A stretch of DNA of 64,000 bases from Heterostelium album PN500. Taxonomy: Eukaryota; Evosea; Eumycetozoa; Acytosteliales; Acytosteliaceae. The stretch is taken from positions 62,001 to 126,000 of the forward strand of contig NW_008805104.1 in assembly GCF_000004825.1 (NCBI RefSeq). The letters are read 5' to 3'. Positions 58,423 through 64,000 of this stretch are shown here, piece after piece; position 1 is the first letter of the stretch, and each line of letters opens with the position of its first letter. The notes below the pieces were generated by a model that was given only the letters and a program-made list of their open reading frames with translations, ran no database searches and had not been told where the DNA came from. The position numbers were made by a program, and so were the translations under genes.

Positions 58423-61400
58423 ATGTCAAGCAAAGGTTCAACACCAACGCTTGAAAGTCCGAATTCATCATTTAGAGAAAGACGAAATTCAACGTCTTCG
58501 ACATCATCATCATCGCCATTTCTAAATAATAGTTATCGATCACACACCTCACCACTTACACCAAGAGGCGGTGGAAATATGCCTGGTATTCAACTCGAAG
58601 AAATCTCAAGCAGCACCAGTAACCTCAATCCAGCCGGTTCAACTCAAAACAATAATAATAATGACAACGACACAAACAATAACAATATATATAGAAAACT
58701 AAAGAATAAACTTGTAAGTTGTTGTGAAATTAAAACAAGCTGGAAATGGAAAAAAACAACTGGAAAGAAAAAGAGGAAAATATTTAAAAACTGGAAACTG
58801 AAATATTAACATTTGTTGTTTTCATCTATATCTAGTTTAATAGAGATAATTTTAAAGGTCATGCAAGAACTGTATATATAGGAAATGAAGAGCAAAACAA
58901 AACATCAAAGTTCTGTAACAATGTTGTAACTACATCGAAATACAGTATTATAACATTCTTACCAAAGAATCTTATCGAGCAATTCAGTAGATTAGCAAAT
59001 TTCTATTTTTTAATTATATCTGCAATTCAAGTATGTAGTAGTAGTAGTAGTAGTAGGATAGATATTGATAGATTGATATGATCGAATTAGATGATGGATT
59101 ATGGATTAGTTTGGTTTATTAATTGTTATCAAATTTGTTAATCTAGATTATTCCAGGTATTTCACCTACAGGTCAATTCACAACGTTGGGACCATTGTTG
59201 GTGGTTCTAGCGATTACAGCTATAAAGGAAGCGTATGAGGATTTTAGAAGACATCAGCAGGACGATCGTGTTAACTATAGTCGTACGGAGATTCTGGTGG
59301 GCAACAAGTTCAAGGAGATCTACTGGCGAGATTTAAAGGTGGGCGATATCGTGCGTGTCAGCAACCGACAGTATATCCCGGCGGATATCGTGGTGCTGGC
59401 AACCTCGGAACCACAATCGATATGCTATGTTGAGACTGCCAATCTCGACGGTGAGACCAACCTGAAACTGAAGCAAGCGCTGCCTGAAACTGTTGGTCTC
59501 ATCGATGAGGACACTCTCAACTCTTCGACACTCAATGAAAACACACCGTCGCTCACCGACTTCCAGACCTATATAGAGTGTGAACATCCCAATAACCGAT
59601 TGTACACATTCATTGGCTCACTTTACTCGGGTGGAAAGGGACATCCGTTGTCACCGAAACAGGTGCTTCTGCGTGGCGCGATGCTGCGTAACACCAAGTG
59701 GGTGTATGGCAGCGTGATTTACACGGGTCGCGACACCAAGCTGATGAGAAACAGCAACGATACGCCATCGAAGCGATCGGGTGTCGAGCGAAAAACCAAC
59801 ATTTTCATCTTTACCATCTTTATATTTCAGATACTGCTTTGTATTGGCTGTGCCATTGCCAATACCTCTTGGACCGCGGAGAACAAGACCGCTTGGTATT
59901 TGATGTGGGATATCTCTGCGAGCAAAGGTGGAGCGCTGTCGTTCCTCACGTTTTTGATTCTCTATAACAATCTAATTCCGATTTCGCTGTATGTCTCGAT
60001 GGAGTTTGTCAAGGTTTTCCAGGCGATGTTCATCAACAACGACATTCAGATGTACTATGCGGACAATGACACTCCTGCACTCGCCAGAACATCGAATCTC
60101 AACGAAGAGCTCGGTCAAATCGAGTACATCTTTAGTGATAAAACAGGAACTCTCACACAAAACAAGATGGAATTCAAAAAGTGTTCGATTGCCGGTCTCT
60201 CCTATGGAAATGGTAGCGGTGAACTGACCGACGCCACCATTGGAATGATGATGCGTGAAGGAAAGAATGGACAACAACAACAGCCAGACGAGAAATCAAT
60301 TAACAATAACAATGCGGATCTAGAAGCAGCAGCTGCTAGTAGAACAAGTAGTAATAGCAGTATAAACAATGATTCCAGTACCAATAGTAGTAATAGTAGT
60401 TTGGGAGGTGTTAACCATAACAATAGCAACAACAACAATAGCAATTGTAACATTCCAAATTCGAAATCAACAACTGGTGGCGGTGGTCCAATACCTTATC
60501 ATGTGGAATTGAAGAAACAATTGTCTAGCGCTGATCCCTATAGAGTTCAGGCAATTAGAGAGTTCTTCCATGTTTTGGCAGTGTGTCACACTGTGATTCC
60601 AGAGGAAGAGAATGGAAAGATCTACTATCAGGCATCGTCACCCGATGAGAGTGCATTGGTCAATGCATCCAAATTGGTGGGATTCGATTTCATTCGTAGA
60701 AATACCAAGTCGGTCACCATCGTAAACGATGTAGGCGAAGAAATGGAATTCCAGATTCTCAATGTTTTGGAGTTCAACTCCACAAGAAAACGTATGTCTG
60801 TGATAGTTCGTCATCCAGATGGCAGACTTTTACTTTATACCAAGGGTGCTGACACTGCTATTTTCGAGAGGCTGGCACCTAATCAACAACATGCCGATGC
60901 TACCATTACACATCTTCAAGAGTTTGCCACTGAGGGTCTGCGGACTTTGTGTGTCGCCTATCGTGAGCTGGAACCAGCGGTATATGAAGCGTGGGCTGCC
61001 GACTACTACACTGCATCCAACACCATTGTCGGACGTGAAGCTGCTCTCGATCGTATGGCCGAGGCAATCGAGCGACGTCTGCTGCTGCTGGGTGCAACCG
61101 CCATCGAGGATCGTCTGCAAGTTGTTGTGCCAGAAACCATTTCCAAGTTGAGAAGTGCCGGTATCAAAGTTTGGGTGCTCACTGGTGACAAACAAGAGAC
61201 AGCAATCAACATTGGATTTGCATGTCAGCTGCTTACTACACAGATGGAATTGATGGTTGTCAACGAAACAACACCGGAGAATACATCTTTGGAGTTGACA
61301 CGTCTTTGGGACGAATATAATAACGTGGCATCCTCTATCAATCGTAAGAATATGGCGTTGATTGTCGATGGTTCAACACTGGTTTTCATTCTCGAGAGCA

Positions 61401-62602
61401 AAGAGATGTCGTTGGCATTGCTTCGTATTGCCTGTCTCTGTAAAGCTGTGATAGCGTGTCGTGTTTCGCCAGCGCAGAAAGCTCAGATTGTCGGATTGGT
61501 TCGTGACAATATCCGAGTGACAACACTCGCCATTGGTGATGGTGCCAACGACGTCTCGATGATTCAGCGCGCACACGTTGGTATTGGAATCAGTGGTGAA
61601 GAAGGTCTACAAGCTGCGCGTTGCTCCGACTACTCTATTGCACAATTCCGATTTTTGGCACGACTTCTTTTGATCCATGGACGTTACAGTTATCGTCGTA
61701 TCTCCAAGCTCATTGTATATTGTTTCTACAAGAATATCACATTGTATATCACACAGTTTTGGTTCACCATTTTCAATGGATGGTCGGGCCAGACCTTCTA
61801 TGAACGTTTCACACTGACTGCCTATAATATCGCATGGACATTCTTCTCGATCATTGTTTTTGGAATTCTCGATAAGGATGTCAGTGAGGCAGCCGTTATG
61901 GAGAATCCACAACTCTACCAAACTGGACCGAGAAATTACTATTTCAATTTGCGTGTATTCTGGGGATGGGCAGTCAATGGATTGTTCCACAGTCTCCTAC
62001 TATTTATATTCCCAACCTTTATTTTCTCACATGGTTTGGCGTACGAGTCGGGTCGTGTCATTGACTTGTTCTCTGTTGGTACCGTCGCCTACACCTGTAT
62101 CGTCATCACAGTCAACCTCAAGTTGGCACTGGAAATTCGCTACTGGACTTGGATTAACCATCTCACTGTCTGGGGATCGATTGGACTTTACATTCTCTGG
62201 CTACTGGTGTTTGGAAAGTTCTGGGAGATTGAATCACTCGATGTTGGAGTAGACCTCTTTGATATTGTCTATCGTATTGGTCAATCCTCTTTGTTCTATC
62301 TCTCAATCATTTGCGTACCTGTCATCTGTCTATGGAGAGATTTTACATGGAAATACTTGTTGAGAACGAATATTCCTCGTTCCTACCATATCGTACAAGA
62401 GCTGCATCAAAAGAAACCAAAACAAAAATCACAACAAAATACCAATCCAAAGAAACTATGTAAGTTTTAATTAATTAATCTTTTTTTTTTTAAGAACAAA
62501 TATTAATATATTGTTTTTTTTTTTAAATTATTAGATACTGGCTATTCATTCTCACAAGAACCTGGACAAGCAGATGTTATAAATAAAAAATATAGCCAAT
62601 AA
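58423..62602 (+). CDS. P4-type ATPase, phospholipid flippase
   Basis: Exons 58423-58713, 58836-59030, 59147-62459 and 62535-62602 give 1,288 residues. The Ser/Thr/Asn-rich N terminus (about 90 residues) is followed by SIITFLPKNLIEQFSRLANF, TANLDGETNLKLKQ, the TM4 motif PISLYVSMEFVK, the phosphorylation motif FSDKTGTLT with Asp493, KGADTAIFERL, and the hinge GDGANDVSMIQ. About ten membrane helices. An Asn/Ser-rich insert (about residues 540-600) lies in the nucleotide-binding region. It belongs to the DRS2/ATP8-like group, which moves phosphatidylserine or phosphatidylethanolamine to the cytosolic leaflet of Golgi, endosomal or plasma membranes with a CDC50 partner. The last exon (YTGYSFSQEPGQADV) carries a typical P4 C-terminal FSQ-type sequence. 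Confidence 0.96.
59036..59056. repeat. (GTA)n repeat in a flippase intron
   Basis: About seven GTA/TAG units at the start of the second intron. Confidence 0.85.
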
Positions 62603-62662
62603 TGTGTAATATACATTATTATTTATTATCAAAATTTTTTTTTGATTTATTTATTTTAAATA

Positions 62663-63015
62663 TTAAATACATCTTTTGCCTCGTGGCTGGCATGTACCTC
62701 TACAAAATATTTGGTTATTTTCACATATAATACCCATAAAGCAATGCTGAGTAAGATAATTCATACATTTGTGACCACAAACAACATGTCCTAACGGACA
62801 TATTAAGCCTGGTTTAGGACATGTATATAAACCTGGATCATAACATCTGATATTAATAAAAAAATGATTAGTTAAAATTTGTATTTAAAAGATGATAAAT
62901 ATTATTCTTACCTCTTTGATCCACATGGAAGTTGGAAAACTGGACACCTAATTGAATTTACATAATCTATATTTAAGATAAATATAATTATCAAAAATAA
63001 TAAAACTATTTTCAT
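62663..63015 (-). CDS. Small secreted Cys-rich protein
   Basis: Two exons (63015-62912 and 62846-62663) join in phase at Lys-Arg to give 95 residues. A strong signal peptide (MKIVLLFLIIIFILNIDYVNS) is followed by a 73-residue mature peptide with 12 cysteines, evenly spaced (for example CYDPGLYTCPKPGLICPLG, HKCMNYLTQHCFMGIICENN, CRGTCQPRGKRC), and a basic C terminus. No known family recognised; the pattern suggests a disulfide-rich extracellular peptide. Function unknown. Lies tail to tail with the flippase gene, 60 bp apart. Confidence 0.8.
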
Positions 63016-63743
63016 ACATATATATATTTTTTAAATATTTTCCTCTTCTTTATTGTTCTAAACACTAGTAACTATCAATCATCAAATTTGGGATTGAATT
63101 AAAAAGAAATTATTTTTTAAATTATCACTTGTATGTCATTATTTTTATTATGTAAGTTGACTATGTGAATTATTTATTGTTTTATATGAAACCAATATAA
63201 ATACAATTTTGAATAGTATTAAGTTCATTGGTGTGATTACTGATCGGTTATTAATCATCTAATAGTATAAAAACATTGATTTTAAAGTAACATCATTAAA
63301 AATACACTAACACCAACATTTTTCACTCTATTGTTGTTGGTGTAGTGTGGTGGTTAATCACTTCTATTTTTTTTTTTTTTTGTACATCACTAATGACAAA
63401 ATTCGAACCGTTTGATTGTTTTGTACAAATTGTTATAACTTTTGATTAGTTAGGGATAAAAAAAATTATATTTATTTATTTGTGTTCAACCTAATATTTA
63501 ACTTTATTATTTTGGTCTTATCCAGTTAGTATTATAATTTAGAGATGACAAAAATTATAAAGTTGATCTTCTAACTTCAAATCTCTATTGTTTTTCTAAA
63601 AGTCAATTTAAAATATAATTTTAAATGTACTAATTTATGAAATAAAACATAATAAATAAATAAAAAAAAACAATTTTTTTCAGTGACATTGATTTTTAAA
63701 GAGATAAAATTTGATATTTATTTTTTGCAGGATTTATTTGAAG
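63016..63743. other. Intergenic spacer
   Basis: About 730 bp of A/T-rich sequence; promoter of the small secreted protein gene and the 3' end region of the last gene. No gene seen. Confidence 0.4.
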
Positions 63744-64000
63744 TTAAATTGGAACTATTATTATTCCAGCTCTTAAACCATTTCTGACACTTGGATTTGG
63801 AAATAAAATCTTAGCATTGTCTTCATAAACTGAATATTCTTCTTCTGTGCTTCCATGTGACAGCAAGAATCCTTTTTCCAAATGTGTAAAATTTTCAATA
63901 CTAAGATCTAGGTTCAATTTGAAACTATCTGTCTTTTTAATTATTTCTCTAGATACTTTAAATAGTTGTAGATTGTTAGCACTGTCCAAGTCGATACATC
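63744..64000 (-). CDS. 3' end of an unknown protein (runs off the window)
   Basis: The frame enters from the right edge and ends at 63744; about 85 residues are visible (for example SFKLNLDLSIENFTHLEKGF and KILFPNPSVRNGLRAGIIIV). No start lies inside the window and I recognise no domain. Codon use and conservation-like composition suggest a real exon. Confidence 0.55.
   Translation of the reverse strand, partial: CIDLDSANNLQLFKVSREIIKKTDSFKLNLDLSIENFTHLEKGFLLSHGSTEEEYSVYEDNAKILFPNPSVRNGLRAGIIIVPI

Overview
The window looks like nuclear DNA of a dictyostelid social amoeba (Amoebozoa). Intergenic DNA is extremely A/T-rich with long A and T runs. Genes are compact, with mostly 45-120 bp GT-AG introns that are more A/T-rich than the exons. 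Proteins carry long Asn, Gln, Ser/Thr and Pro homopolymer tracts, and the gene families (macro-WWE-PARP proteins, deiodinase-like proteins, secreted beta-helix proteins) fit this group. The species cannot be named from the sequence alone. Exon joins were worked out by hand from splice signals and reading phase; no search was run.

Layout. 0-14 kb holds housekeeping genes: an RRM+CID protein, an unknown probably mitochondrial protein, a secreted Ntn-hydrolase, a class II eIF4E with a long coiled-coil tail, glutaredoxin, a TMEM234-like protein, an SLC33A1-type acetyl-CoA transporter and a Nudix hydrolase. 14-27 kb holds two tandem, head-to-tail macro-WWE-PARP genes of about 1,940 codons each; both show small indels against each other. 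27-29 kb is mevalonate diphosphate decarboxylase. 29.8-32.4 kb holds two tandem iodothyronine-deiodinase-like genes: one has an in-frame UGA at the selenocysteine position and a candidate SECIS element downstream, while its neighbour has Cys there and what looks like a decayed SECIS. 32.7-38.1 kb holds LSG1, a metallophosphoesterase and a KCTD9-like protein.

38.6-54.5 kb is an accessory region. It has a cluster of secreted or membrane-anchored parallel-beta-helix genes (one on +, two intact-looking on -, one frameshifted near-copy, one remnant), a broken Cys-rich gene, an 875-bp element with 91-bp terminal inverted repeats, and pieces of a deubiquitinase, a kinase, Ku80 and a GDSL lipase. Then comes about 4 kb with no recognisable gene, a P4-ATPase flippase, a small secreted Cys-rich protein and a partial gene at the right edge.

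The strongest observation is the selenocysteine/cysteine pair of deiodinase-like genes, with an apparently working and a relict SECIS lying next to each other.
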